Under the pieces are notes generated by a model. It worked only from the letters and a program-made list of their open reading frames with translations. It ran no database searches and was not told the DNA's origin. From Labilibaculum sp. (lineage in GTDB: Bacteria > Bacteroidota > Bacteroidia > Bacteroidales > Marinifilaceae): a stretch of DNA of 64,000 bases. Position numbers and translations under genes: made by a program. The stretch is from assembly GCA_016342745.1 (NCBI GenBank), contig JAEINT010000010.1, positions 1 to 64,000 of the forward strand. The letters are read 5' to 3'. Shown here one piece after another: positions 50,769 through 59,690 of this stretch; position 1 is the stretch's first letter; the number at the start of each line of letters is the position of its first letter.

Positions 50769-51407
50769 TTATTCTACATCTTCTTCTTTTAATATGGCTT
50801 TTTCTACTTTTTCTTCGAAAGCTTTTACGCCTTTTTCTGCTTTTTTAATTCTTTCTAATTTTTCTTGATAAAGCGCATCAGTTGTTTTGCCTTCTTTCTT
50901 TTCTTTCTCTAATCTTTCCCTTGCGTTTTTTATTTTTTCTTTCGCCGCTTTTATTTTATCATCCGACCTGCTAACCGTTTCGTCTAATTCTTTACGGCGT
51001 TTTTCGCGATACATTTTTGCTTGTTCGGCTCTTTTTTTTCCAAACTCTTTGCCTTTTAGCTCTTTGTCTTTTCCATAAGCATGTCCTTTTGCTTTCATGT
51101 CAGATTTCATGGAATCTTTTTTCTCCATCATTTCTGCTTTTTTGGACTCCATTGAATCCTTGGCATCTTTGTATTTTTCCTCATGCCTTTTTTTGTGGGC
51201 TTTCATGCTGTCTTGGTGCATTTTACCTCTTTCTTTAAGCTTGTTTTTTTTGCCTTTTAGCTGCTTTTGGATCGAATCCTTTTGAGCTTTGTGAGTATTT
51301 TCAATTTTTTGTTTTCCCTTTTTCTCTAGTCCTTTTTGGGCCAATAGGGTTTGTGTAGTCCAGAGCATGATGCACAGGGATAACAAACTTATCATTAATT
51401 TTTTCAT
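50769..51407 (-). CDS. Exported Lys/Glu-rich coiled-coil protein with DSM repeats
   Basis: A 212-aa protein with a signal peptide (about 1-23, ending LLAQ). The mature part is extremely charged (Lys, Glu) and predicted fully helical. Four DSM/DSI triplets (residues 44-46, 66-68, 84-86 and 98-100) mark an irregular repeat in the first half. The C-terminal half is a long coiled coil. Composition resembles filament- or matrix-type helical proteins, but no family is assigned. It lies 17 bp downstream of a small acidic lipoprotein gene and is likely co-transcribed with it. Confidence 0.68.
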   Translation of the reverse strand: MKKLMISLLSLCIMLWTTQTLLAQKGLEKKGKQKIENTHKAQKDSIQKQLKGKKNKLKERGKMHQDSMKAHKKRHEEKYKDAKDSMESKKAEMMEKKDSMKSDMKAKGHAYGKDKELKGKEFGKKRAEQAKMYREKRRKELDETVSRSDDKIKAAKEKIKNARERLEKEKKEGKTTDALYQEKLERIKKAEKGVKAFEEKVEKAILKEEDVE

Positions 51408-51424
51408 AGCTGTTTTTTTTTCGA

Positions 51425-51643
51425 TTATAATTCCTCTAACAATTGATCAACCTCTTTGCTTGCTTTTTCAAGTTCTTCTTTGGTTTTTTCCAATTCGGTT
51501 GCAAGTGAATCAACAACATTTGTCTCAACTTCTTGAGCTTCCATTTCTGTCTTTACTTCTATTTTATCGGCTTTAGGCTTTTTATCGGCACATGCCACAA
51601 ATAAGAAAGAGAAGAGTACGACAACTAAACTTAATTTTTTCAT
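51425..51643 (-). CDS. Small acidic coiled-coil lipoprotein
   Basis: A 72-aa lipoprotein. The start is ATG 51643 (MKKLSLVVVLFSFLFVAC, lipidated Cys18); a frame extending to 51733 lacks a signal. The mature part is Glu-rich with heptad-like leucines (LATELEKTKEELEKASKEV), much like a Lpp- or YgdI-sized coiled coil. It is the first gene of a pair with the basic coiled-coil protein at 50769. Opposite charge and co-location suggest they may interact (inference). Confidence 0.7.
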   Translation of the reverse strand: MKKLSLVVVLFSFLFVACADKKPKADKIEVKTEMEAQEVETNVVDSLATELEKTKEELEKASKEVDQLLEEL

Positions 51644-52035
51644 AATGTATAAGGAGTTAGTTACATAAAAAAAAGTGTGTGCATAGAAGGGATAGAGCAA
51701 AAATAAAATAGTAAAATCCCTTTTGTTCATCAATGAGCACTATTTTTTAAATCATACTTAATTTAAGAATATTATTTGTGACGAGCACTATAAATTATGC
51801 TTGGGATAAAATGGTGGTGTTTTGATGCTTATTGTTTAGTGGAATCTTGTAAAATTGATATTTCAGGTATTTTTCAACTTTGCTTATGATGTCATTTTAA
51901 GTGCATCGATATTATTGATTGGAATTCATACTTTTCGTAAATTGAACTAAGCCTCTTATTCATAGAATACAATTGCATTCTTATTCGTCAAAATCTCAAT
52001 GCTGAGCTTTTGAAAGATGATTTCACTTCTAAAAA
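51644..52035. other. Intergenic region between divergent coiled-coil lipoprotein and slipin genes
   Basis: About 390 bp, AT-rich. The only clear sequence signal is a -7 box on the minus strand at 51698-51705. I see no gene or repeat. Confidence 0.45.
51698..51705 (-). promoter_or_regulatory. Candidate -7 box for the coiled-coil lipoprotein pair
   Basis: CAAAAATA on the plus strand is TATTTTTG on the minus strand, matching TAnnTTTG, about 55 bp before the ATG at 51643. No clear -33 element is present. Confidence 0.38.
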
Positions 52036-52785
52036 ATGCATACCATGAATTTCCTTTTAATTTTTAGTTTAGCTTTTTTGATGTTCCTGCTTAGCGGAAT
52101 ACGAATAATTTTTGAATACAAACGTGCTTTAAAGTTTCGTTTTGGTAAGTATATCAGCATACTTAACCCAGGTTTTAGGTGGATAATTCCAATTGTTGAA
52201 AGTATTCAGGTAGTTGATATACGAGTAATTACCATTAATATTGATTCACAGGAGGTAATGACAGAAGACAATGTGCCTTGTAGTATTGATGGTGTTGTGT
52301 TTTTTAAGATTGCTGATCCTGAAAAAGCGGTATTAGAAGTAGAAGAGTATAAATTTGCGATTATGCAATTGGCACAGGCAGCTTTGCGTGATGTTTGTGG
52401 TAAGGTGGAATTGGATACCATCCTCTCTAAGCGTGAGGAGATGGGGAAGAATATAAAATCGATTGTGGAGCAGGAAACAGCAGATTGGGGAATTGTAATT
52501 ATTGATGTGAAAATTAAAGACATTCAATTGCCTGAAAATATGCGACGAATGATGGCAAATCAAGCGGAGGCAGAGCGCTCGAGAAGAGCACGAATCATTT
52601 TAGCTACCGCCGAAGAACAAGCAGCAGAAAGCTTGTTAGCTGCTGGCAAGTTAATCGATAAATCTCCGTCGGCTATTAAATTAAGACTTTATCAAACGCT
52701 TGCCAACATTGCTTCAGAGAAAAATTCAACAATTCTATTCCCTTTCCCTGAAGAAGTTTTACCTAGACCAGAAAAGAAAGAGTAG
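52036..52785 (+). CDS. Slipin (SPFH/stomatin family) membrane protein
   Basis: A 249-aa protein. An N-terminal membrane hairpin (about 5-25) is followed by the SPFH/band-7 domain (about 25-200): 'EYKRALKFRFGKYISILNPGFRWIIP', 'QEVMTEDNVPCSIDGVVFFKI' and 'WGIVIIDVKIKDIQLPENMRRMMANQAEAERSRRARII' are textbook slipin features. Slipins organise membrane microdomains; a partner NfeD-type protease is not adjacent. A second ATG at 52045 is equally plausible as start. A hairpin terminator follows. Confidence 0.92.
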   Translation: MHTMNFLLIFSLAFLMFLLSGIRIIFEYKRALKFRFGKYISILNPGFRWIIPIVESIQVVDIRVITINIDSQEVMTEDNVPCSIDGVVFFKIADPEKAVLEVEEYKFAIMQLAQAALRDVCGKVELDTILSKREEMGKNIKSIVEQETADWGIVIIDVKIKDIQLPENMRRMMANQAEAERSRRARIILATAEEQAAESLLAAGKLIDKSPSAIKLRLYQTLANIASEKNSTILFPFPEEVLPRPEKKE

Positions 52786-52801
52786 GGAAAGATCTATAAA
52801 C

Positions 52802-52836
52802 AAAAAAGGAAAACTCATACAAGAGCTTTCCTTTTT
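52802..52836 (+). terminator. Intrinsic terminator after the slipin gene
   Basis: AAAAAGGAAAACTC and GAGCTTTCCTTTTT form a 14-bp stem with one mismatch and a short loop, then a T-run. Confidence 0.78.
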
Positions 52837-52851
52837 GTTTCAGTCTAGATG

Positions 52852-53010
52852 TTATGAATGTCCCATTACCACAATTCTAATAATTTTAATGTTTAGAACG
52901 ATGAATCGATAGAATTGGTAAAAAATCTCTTTTCTCCAAAACATTGTTCTTTTCGTTGGCATTGGAGGGTAGGCTTCTTCGTAATAGCCTTTTCTCTTTG
53001 TATTGCTCAT
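52852..53010 (-). CDS. Small basic membrane-associated protein (52 aa) downstream of the SQR-like gene
   Basis: ATG at 53010 gives a 52-aa protein: hydrophilic and Tyr/Pro-containing 'YYEEAYPPMPTKRTMFWRKE' followed by a hydrophobic, basic half ('FYRFIVLNIKIIRIVVMGHS'). It lies 32 bp after the SQR-like gene on the same strand, so it is probably its operon partner. I do not recognise the family. The juxtamembrane layout suggests an adaptor that binds the flavoprotein to the membrane (inference). Confidence 0.5.
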   Translation of the reverse strand: MSNTKRKGYYEEAYPPMPTKRTMFWRKEIFYQFYRFIVLNIKIIRIVVMGHS

Positions 53011-53042
53011 GATATTTTGTTTTAGCAAGTTTGAAATTGATT

Positions 53043-54500
53043 TTACTCTGGTAATAACCACCAAAAAGGATATCCTTTTGCTTTGTGTAAAAACATGTAA
53101 TGCATAGTCCATTTTAGCCAGTGACCAGCCAAACCTGGTTCTCCCATTGTGTATTTAATGCTGCGTCCCCATTCTGGATATTTTTCCCAATCTTGAACAA
53201 TTGGGTATACGGTCATAGTGGCTGCCGATCCTTTGGTCATGCCATAGCCAGCAGAAACAATGCAGGCAGCACCCATTTTTGCCATCGAAGCTCTGTGTTT
53301 TAATTCATGTTCGCCTTTTTTAACAAGGTTTACAATGTTTAAGGCTACAATTTTACCGGATACACCCGATGGCATTCCTGTGCGAGGAGGCGATGGGAAA
53401 ATAGCTGTTCCATTTGTGCTTTTCATTGGTTTGGAAATGGAGTGCGGAGGAGCGAATGCAATTCCAGGGGCAAATATGTTCGGATAGGTTTGGTTGCGAT
53501 AGGTTTGAGGCCAATCGGCTGCTTTCCATTCTTCAAAATCTTTTGGTGTGTAATCGGCATCTACTTTTGTAAAACCATTGGGCGTAAAAATTGTAGACGT
53601 GATATCTTCATCGTTTTTATCAAAAGCTTTGAGTCCTGCACCTGCGAAACCGGGTATCAACATTGAGAAATCAAAGGCAACAGAATCCTTTTCTCCATCA
53701 AGTGTTTCATAATTGGCTTTGCCCGGTTCTATTTCAAATACTCCAGCACGCTTAATCCATTTTATGCCGTGTTCAATTAAAAAGGATTCGGCAAATACTT
53801 TGGTAGATGTTACATAGCCTCCACGTTTAATAAAAGCGCCACCCATTCCAAAATCACCTAGTTCGTATTCGTTCGTGATCCAGATTAACTCAGCTTTTTC
53901 TTGTAGATTTCGTTTCTTAATTTCGTAAGAAACATTCAAAATGTATTCGAAAGCTGCTCCTTGGCAAGTTGCCATGGAGTGACCTGTTCCAATAAGAAAG
54001 GTTTGTTTTTCTCCAGCTTCCATTTTGGTAAAGCAAGCTTGTAATTTATCCCATGCATGTATGGCGTGATCGCAAGAACAAACAGATTCGGTATTTTTAC
54101 CCGGACCCAAGCCTGGTGTTGCTTCAAAATTTAGTTTCGGACCAGTAGCATTTACCAAGTAGTCATAATCAACCTGTTCTGTTTCACCTTGTTTGTTAGG
54201 ATCAGTATATTCTATGCTAACAAATCCATTGTTGTTTGTTTCATTACCTTCTGGATGAATAGAAACAGCTTTGGCTTGTTTAAAATCAATTTTCCATCGA
54301 TCGTAAACCTTTTTAAGCTTGAAGCGAACTTGGTCTACCTTCATTCTACCAACACCAACCCAAATATTGGATGGTATCCATTGATAGTATTGGCTTGGAG
54401 AGACAACGACAACTTCGTGTTTTTTGCCTAGCTTTTTCTTGATAAATGCAGCAGCAGTATGTCCTGAAATTCCTGCTCCTAAAACTACAATTTTAGCCAT
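53043..54500 (-). CDS. Sulfide:quinone oxidoreductase-like FAD flavoprotein
   Basis: A 485-aa peripheral membrane flavoprotein. The N-terminal FAD motif is 'VVLGAGISGHTAAAFIKKKLG' (about 4-24), followed by 'YQWIPSNIWVGVGRM', 'YDYLVNATGPKL' and the second nucleotide motif near 'IFAPGIAFAPPHS'. Cysteines are at 'VCSCDHA', 'MATCQGAAFEY' and 'GAACIVSAGYG', positions comparable to the redox Cys of SQR-type enzymes. The C-terminal amphipathic 'WLKWTMHYMFLHKAKGYPFWWLLPE' would dock in the membrane. It likely oxidises sulfide (or a related thiol) and reduces quinone; the exact SQR type is unclear. Confidence 0.78.
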   Translation of the reverse strand: MAKIVVLGAGISGHTAAAFIKKKLGKKHEVVVVSPSQYYQWIPSNIWVGVGRMKVDQVRFKLKKVYDRWKIDFKQAKAVSIHPEGNETNNNGFVSIEYTDPNKQGETEQVDYDYLVNATGPKLNFEATPGLGPGKNTESVCSCDHAIHAWDKLQACFTKMEAGEKQTFLIGTGHSMATCQGAAFEYILNVSYEIKKRNLQEKAELIWITNEYELGDFGMGGAFIKRGGYVTSTKVFAESFLIEHGIKWIKRAGVFEIEPGKANYETLDGEKDSVAFDFSMLIPGFAGAGLKAFDKNDEDITSTIFTPNGFTKVDADYTPKDFEEWKAADWPQTYRNQTYPNIFAPGIAFAPPHSISKPMKSTNGTAIFPSPPRTGMPSGVSGKIVALNIVNLVKKGEHELKHRASMAKMGAACIVSAGYGMTKGSAATMTVYPIVQDWEKYPEWGRSIKYTMGEPGLAGHWLKWTMHYMFLHKAKGYPFWWLLPE

Positions 54501-54834
54501 GATCTGTTTTATTTAAGGATGTGTATATTCTAAATAAAAAGCTGAACAAAGATGGATTGTGTGGAAACCAACAAGCTTTCTTTTGTTAATGATCTAATGT
54601 AATAAATAATATTCACATATATAGATGTATAACTTGCAGTTTTGGTTATTTTGGGTTGATATTGAGTGGATTAGGATGAGGGAATGGTTTGTGTTGCTTG
54701 TATCTATTAGGTTTTGCACCTTGTTTAGAATCTATATAAACTTTTGAAATGTAAAGTACTTACTGAAGAAGATGAAAAAATCCCGATCTCTTAATAGGAG
54801 ATCGGGATTGTGTTATTTGAGTGATAAACTGTAT
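54501..54834. other. Intergenic region with a terminator for the DUF4249 gene
   Basis: Contains a perfect 12-bp hairpin AATCCCGATCTC / GAGATCGGGATT (54779-54790 with 54798-54809), with a T-run when read on the minus strand, 26 bp after the DUF4249 stop. The other ~280 bp are AT-rich and hold nothing else I can identify. Confidence 0.7.
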
Positions 54835-55677
54835 TTACTCTACGGTATAAGTCACTTTATCAACTTGAGTTAGTCTAAAATATCCGAAGGCGTAATTATC
54901 AGGATTAGCTTCGTTAATGCAATTTCCTTTTATTGCAACTGGAATCGTACTAAAGATATCTCCTGTTTCGGTTTGTTCAATTAAAATGCGAATGTAATTG
55001 TAATAGGCTTCTGAAATTCCATAAAGATTTATATGAACCACATCTCCTGTTTCGAATTCTTCTTCGCCTGTGTCCTCATCATCTAATTTTTCGATGAAGA
55101 ACTTCATTTCGTTACCATCCACAAACTCATCATCAACATCAAAAAGTTCGGGTAATAAATCGCCTTCTTCCTGAAATTTAATTAAGTAATAGTTTTCCTC
55201 ATCGGCTGGATCTGGAACGTACATGTTTAGTTCAATTACCTCATCGTCAAAGCCGTCTTCAACAGACTGTTCAATGCGATCTATTTCGGTCACAGACATG
55301 AGGGTTTCAACTGCTGTATAGTTTTCTCCATTGTGTTCAATATTTAGCGTATAGCTGTGATTTAGTACAGGAATAAAATCTGTACAAAGGTATTCTCCGT
55401 TTTGCTGATCCACGAAAGTGAATTCCTGATTGCTGTTATTGTCGGTAACACTTACGCTTGCATTGCTAACACCATTGCTTTTGTTTTCGGCGAAATAAGG
55501 TGTAGAAGAACTTAGTTTAATGATTTGTGTATTGCCATTGGTTCCTTTTTCCCAATCGATAGATGCCTCAACAACTAATCTTGCTTCGGCAACGGGTACG
55601 TCAACGTTGATTACTTCGGTGCAAGCAGCGAATAGTAATGCGATTCCGATAACTATATATGTTGAAAATTTGTACAT
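54835..55677 (-). CDS. DUF4249 family lipoprotein partner of a TonB receptor
   Basis: A 280-aa surface or periplasmic lipoprotein. I use the ATG at 55677 (MYKFSTYIVIGIALLFAACTE), with lipidated Cys19; the frame runs further back into the receptor gene. The DUF4249 pattern is visible: 'EVINVDVPVAEARLVVEASID', 'KLSSSTPYFAENKSNGVSNASVSV' and 'YLCTDFIPVLNHSYTLNIEHNG', ending with 'ANPDNYAFGYFRL'. These proteins are encoded directly after TonB-dependent receptors. Its start lies 4 bp from the receptor stop, so the two are translationally adjacent. The cargo is unknown. Confidence 0.87.
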   Translation of the reverse strand: MYKFSTYIVIGIALLFAACTEVINVDVPVAEARLVVEASIDWEKGTNGNTQIIKLSSSTPYFAENKSNGVSNASVSVTDNNSNQEFTFVDQQNGEYLCTDFIPVLNHSYTLNIEHNGENYTAVETLMSVTEIDRIEQSVEDGFDDEVIELNMYVPDPADEENYYLIKFQEEGDLLPELFDVDDEFVDGNEMKFFIEKLDDEDTGEEEFETGDVVHINLYGISEAYYNYIRILIEQTETGDIFSTIPVAIKGNCINEANPDNYAFGYFRLTQVDKVTYTVE

Positions 55678-55681
55678 GATC

Positions 55682-58075
55682 TTAAAATTTAAAATTGTAA
55701 GTAACTGATGGTACAATTCCGAAAATAGCTGTTCGAGTAGCTTCGTTTGCACCTGATTCTAAGTTTTGACCGAATGAAATTGCTGCGGCATTTTGTCGGT
55801 TATACAAATTGTATATTCCAAAGACCCATTCGCCTTTTAATCTGTTGTTTGGCTTCCTGTTCGGCTTATAACTTACCGCTACATCTAAGCGATGATAGGA
55901 TGGTAAACGATCTGCATTTCGGTCGGAGTAACTTGCGATCGATAATCCTTCGTATTGATATTGACCATTAGGATAGGTAACAGGTCGTCCTGTCTGAAAA
56001 ACCAGATTTGAACTCACCGTCCATTTTTCATTTAGTTTGTAAGATCCTGTTAAAGAAATGTCGTGTGTGCGATCGTGAGAAGATTTGTACCACTCACCAT
56101 TGTTGATTCCTAATCCGCCAGCTTTACCACCAGGTGTTTTTTGTTCCGCTCTTGAAAGAGTGTATGCCAACCAACCTGTAAAACGGCCTTCATTTTTACG
56201 TAACATTAGCTCCAAACCATAAGCTCTTGCTTCTCCATTTAGAATTTCTGCTTCAATTTGCTCTGTTCCGATCAAATCCGATCCGTCAATGTAATCGATG
56301 CGATTGTCGGTGGTTTTATAGTAAGCTTCCAATTCTAAAGAATAAATACTGTTTTTAAAATCTTTAAAATAACCAATTGAATACTGATCAGAAAGCTGTG
56401 GTTTAATGTACTGGCCACTTGGAGTCCAAACATCTAATGGTGTTACCGATGTGGTGTTCGAAAGCAAATGAATGTACTGTGCAGCTCTTGTATAAGCGGC
56501 TTTTACCGATGAAGATTCATTCATTTGGTAAGACAGAGCCAAGCGCGGTTCTAAGTTATTAAAATCTGCTATGCGGTCATTTTTCTTATATTCTGTTTCG
56601 CTAATTTCAGTTCCTCTTTCGTAAATGCCCAATGTAGAGTTGTAAACAACAGGTAGATTGTTTGCATAATTGGTCATGGATTGGCCGCCAAATCGCATGA
56701 AATTACTGTATCTAACTCCGTATTGAAGACTAAGTTTGTCGCTTAATTTGTGTTCGGCATTTATGTACAAAGCACTTTCTAAAGCTCTCTTTTGTTCCAA
56801 CTGCAAGTAGTTGATGGATGAGGTCTCGGAAGTTGGGCTAATTTCTCCTGGATTGAATTTATAGCCAATTGTACTCAGTCCAAAATCTAATTTTAGTTTG
56901 CTATTCGCATAATACTTAAAATCATATTTTAAATTGTAATTGTGAATTTCTGAAATCCAATCGAAATCCATAAAATCCAATACCAATTCATAGTCGTATT
57001 TGCTGTAAATTAAGGATAAGTTTGAGAATAACTTGTCGTTAAAGATGTGGTTCCATCTTAAGTTTCCCGATAAATTACCATAATTGCTTTCGAATGCACC
57101 ATTAATGCTAAAATTGTCTCGTCCGAAATATCCCGAAAGGAAAATCTTGTTCTTTTTGTTGATTTCGTAATGACTTTTTAGGTTTAAATCGTAAAAAGAG
57201 GCGCTGTTGTTATTGTCTGCAAGCTTTAAGAAAAGATGTGCATACGAGCTTCTTCCAGCCATAAGAAAAGAGCCCTTTTTATTGAACATTGGACCTTCGA
57301 CAGCCAGTCGACTCGAGATGAGTCCAATTCCACCTGTCATGCTAAAGTTTTTACTGTTACCATCTTTCTGGCGAATGTCCAATACCGATGATACTCTTCC
57401 ACCAAAGCGAGCTGGTATGCCTCCCTTGTATAATTTTACGTCTTTTATTGCATCAGCATTAAAAACTGAAAAGAATCCCAGTAGGTGAGAGGAGTTGTAA
57501 ATAATTGCTTCGTCGAGCAAAACCAAATTCTGATCTACAGAACCTCCACGAACATGAAAACCACCTGAAGCTTCTCCATTGTTTGTAACGCCAGGAAGTA
57601 TTTGTATTGCTTTTAGTACATCTGTTTCGCCTAGAACTACCGGCATCTGTTTTATTGTACTGGCCTTAAGTTTAGAAACACTCATTTGGGGTAAGCTAAT
57701 GTTTGCCTTCTCACTTTCTTCGCCAGTAACAATAATTTCACTCAATTGAGTTGAACTTTCGTTGATTTCAAAATTTACCTTCTGATCTTTTTCAAGTATG
57801 ATTTCTTTTGAGGATTCTTGATATCCAAGATACGATACACTAAGTGTGTAATTTCCTTTTGGCATGGTAAGTGAATAAAATCCATATTCATTGCTCATTA
57901 CACCAATACTTGTTCCTTTAAAATAAACAGATGCTCCTAGTAGGGTCTCTCCATTTTTTACATCTTTTACGGTTCCGCTAACAGTATAATTCTCTTGAGC
58001 ATAAACCGAAGAGACAAATAGTGTTAGTACTAGAACTACGCTAGTAATAATCTTTCTCATTTTCTTGTACATCAT
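55682..58075 (-). CDS. TonB-dependent receptor with N-terminal carboxypeptidase-like domain
   Basis: A 797-aa outer-membrane receptor. A signal peptide (about 1-26) is followed by a CarboxypepD_reg-like domain ('YTVSGTVKDVKNGETLLGASVY', about 29-110), a plug domain (about 115-240, with 'GGFHVRGGSVDQNLVLLDEAIIYNSSH' and 'ARFGGRVSSVLDIRQKDG'), and a 22-strand barrel ending 'VPSVTYNFKF' with the terminal aromatic. Length is short for SusC-type and normal for the DUF4249-paired type. MRKIITS at residue 6 could be the true start. It likely imports a small ligand such as a peptide or metal chelate. Confidence 0.9.
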   Translation of the reverse strand: MMYKKMRKIITSVVLVLTLFVSSVYAQENYTVSGTVKDVKNGETLLGASVYFKGTSIGVMSNEYGFYSLTMPKGNYTLSVSYLGYQESSKEIILEKDQKVNFEINESSTQLSEIIVTGEESEKANISLPQMSVSKLKASTIKQMPVVLGETDVLKAIQILPGVTNNGEASGGFHVRGGSVDQNLVLLDEAIIYNSSHLLGFFSVFNADAIKDVKLYKGGIPARFGGRVSSVLDIRQKDGNSKNFSMTGGIGLISSRLAVEGPMFNKKGSFLMAGRSSYAHLFLKLADNNNSASFYDLNLKSHYEINKKNKIFLSGYFGRDNFSINGAFESNYGNLSGNLRWNHIFNDKLFSNLSLIYSKYDYELVLDFMDFDWISEIHNYNLKYDFKYYANSKLKLDFGLSTIGYKFNPGEISPTSETSSINYLQLEQKRALESALYINAEHKLSDKLSLQYGVRYSNFMRFGGQSMTNYANNLPVVYNSTLGIYERGTEISETEYKKNDRIADFNNLEPRLALSYQMNESSSVKAAYTRAAQYIHLLSNTTSVTPLDVWTPSGQYIKPQLSDQYSIGYFKDFKNSIYSLELEAYYKTTDNRIDYIDGSDLIGTEQIEAEILNGEARAYGLELMLRKNEGRFTGWLAYTLSRAEQKTPGGKAGGLGINNGEWYKSSHDRTHDISLTGSYKLNEKWTVSSNLVFQTGRPVTYPNGQYQYEGLSIASYSDRNADRLPSYHRLDVAVSYKPNRKPNNRLKGEWVFGIYNLYNRQNAAAISFGQNLESGANEATRTAIFGIVPSVTYNFKF

Positions 58076-58456
58076 TTACCAATTTCTACTTAATTTGTTT
58101 TTATTGGTCTTCTTTTGTTGATCATCACTATTTGGTAGATAGTGGGTTTTGTGTAAAACTTATAGTATGACAATTGTAAATCCTTTTACACGTATCGTGT
58201 TTCTAATTTTTTCGTCATAATTATTCTTTTTACTTTTTCCTGATCTTTTAATTGTTGTAATTCGTTTACTCTTTTTGCCTTATAATACAACTGTTATTTT
58301 TTGAAGAGTGGTAAGTTCAAATTTCAAATTGAGCTTTTTATAAATCATTTTGAATAAAGTTTGACAAACATCTGGAAATTAATATTTGGAAAAGACTCTC
58401 CTTATAAGTACGTACAAATTTAAGGTGCGTGCTTATAGGCAAGCCTAGTTAATTAA
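58076..58456. other. Intergenic region with hairpin and candidate promoter for the TonB receptor
   Basis: A 15-bp imperfect stem (58401-58415 with 58425-58439, two to three G-U pairs) sits just past the AraC-type gene's stop and could terminate it. Its loop contains CAAATTTA (58415-58422), i.e. TAAATTTG on the minus strand, with CAA at 58440-58442 giving a possible -33. This could drive the receptor gene 340 bp away. Nothing else is identifiable. Confidence 0.4.
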
Positions 58457-59581
58457 CTATACTGCAGTCTTTTGTTCTCTAAAGAATTCTGATGGTGTTT
58501 TTTGTGTATAGGCCTTGAAATGTTTGTTGAAAGTCGACTTTGAGTTGAATCCGCAGTCTTGCGCCAAAGACATTAAGGTGAATTTTTCATTTTTTTGTTG
58601 AGAAGCCAATCGAATAAATTCTTTAATTCGAAGCGAATTGATGTAATTATAAAAGTTTTTTTCTTCTTTTTCGTTAATGACTTGAGATAGGTGATTGGGG
58701 TGAACGTTTAGTTGTTTTGCCAATTCGCTTAAGGTGAGATTCTCTTGTTTGTAAAGATTTTTATTTGGCATTAGTTCGTTTAGTTTACTATAGATTTCTT
58801 CTGCCATTTCTTCATTCACACCAGATTTAGCATATCTTTTTTTCTCTGGTGAATTTAATTCTGTCTTTTGCTCTTTTTCAATCGGTTTTTTGTTTTCATT
58901 ATCTGAATTTGATGAAGGGGAAGTGGTGAAAATATTCATTTGATTGATTCCAAAAAAACCGATAAACAGCACAAAGACAACTATGCAGGAGAAAATAATT
59001 TGCTCATCGAAAAATATCGCAACGATCCATATTAATCCAAGTCCGATAGCTAGGTAACGCAGCCATTGCAATTCTTTCTTATCGGTATTTGAAAATGTAG
59101 ATTGTATGTTTTTTTGATGATTTCGAATTAATAGAAATGTCCAGATAGTATAAGCAATTCCGCTAATAATCATTGATGCTTGATGAATAAACATAAACCA
59201 TTCAAAACCGATACCGTCATTTCTAAATACGTAGATTTTTTCTTCAGGCGATAGTGTGTAAAATGGAATTAAAAGAATGATTAATGTGAAATAAGGTGTT
59301 AGATGTAATAGACGAATCTTTGTTGTAATTTGTTTTCCCGTTACTTCTAATACGTAAAAATAAAGCAATACTCCATGCAAAATTGGGAGAGGCATTAAAA
59401 TGCCCAACATATGTGGAATCTCAAAGGTTTTGCCTGTGATGTGATGATAAAATAGAGCTTGGTGTATAGCCATTAACAAGAGCCAGATTGCTAAAACTTT
59501 ATCTGCTTTTGATTTGTTCTTTTTGATTAACAAAAGGAACTCAAGAAAAAAAGCAATACAAATACCAATTATAAAAAACAT
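58457..59581 (-). CDS. Membrane-anchored AraC-type transcriptional regulator
   Basis: A 374-aa protein. Residues about 1-225 form six or seven hydrophobic segments (a 7TM-like sensor), then a linker, then an AraC/XylS HTH domain at about 270-370 ('NLTLSELAKQLNVHPNHLSQVINEKEE', 'FTLMSLAQDCGFNSKSTFNKHFKAYTQKTPSEF'). Membrane-anchored AraC regulators occur in many Bacteroidota and can sense envelope or extracellular signals. It lies upstream of the TonB receptor gene on the same strand, so it may regulate it; this is inference from position. Confidence 0.88.
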   Translation of the reverse strand: MFFIIGICIAFFLEFLLLIKKNKSKADKVLAIWLLLMAIHQALFYHHITGKTFEIPHMLGILMPLPILHGVLLYFYVLEVTGKQITTKIRLLHLTPYFTLIILLIPFYTLSPEEKIYVFRNDGIGFEWFMFIHQASMIISGIAYTIWTFLLIRNHQKNIQSTFSNTDKKELQWLRYLAIGLGLIWIVAIFFDEQIIFSCIVVFVLFIGFFGINQMNIFTTSPSSNSDNENKKPIEKEQKTELNSPEKKRYAKSGVNEEMAEEIYSKLNELMPNKNLYKQENLTLSELAKQLNVHPNHLSQVINEKEEKNFYNYINSLRIKEFIRLASQQKNEKFTLMSLAQDCGFNSKSTFNKHFKAYTQKTPSEFFREQKTAV

Positions 59582-59690
59582 GTAGGATGGATTAGAGTCG
59601 GTTAAATTTGACTCGAATTTAAGCTTTTATTACTTTATTTTAATGGTTTAAATGTCATTTAAAAGTGAATAATTCATAAAGAATGTGAAA

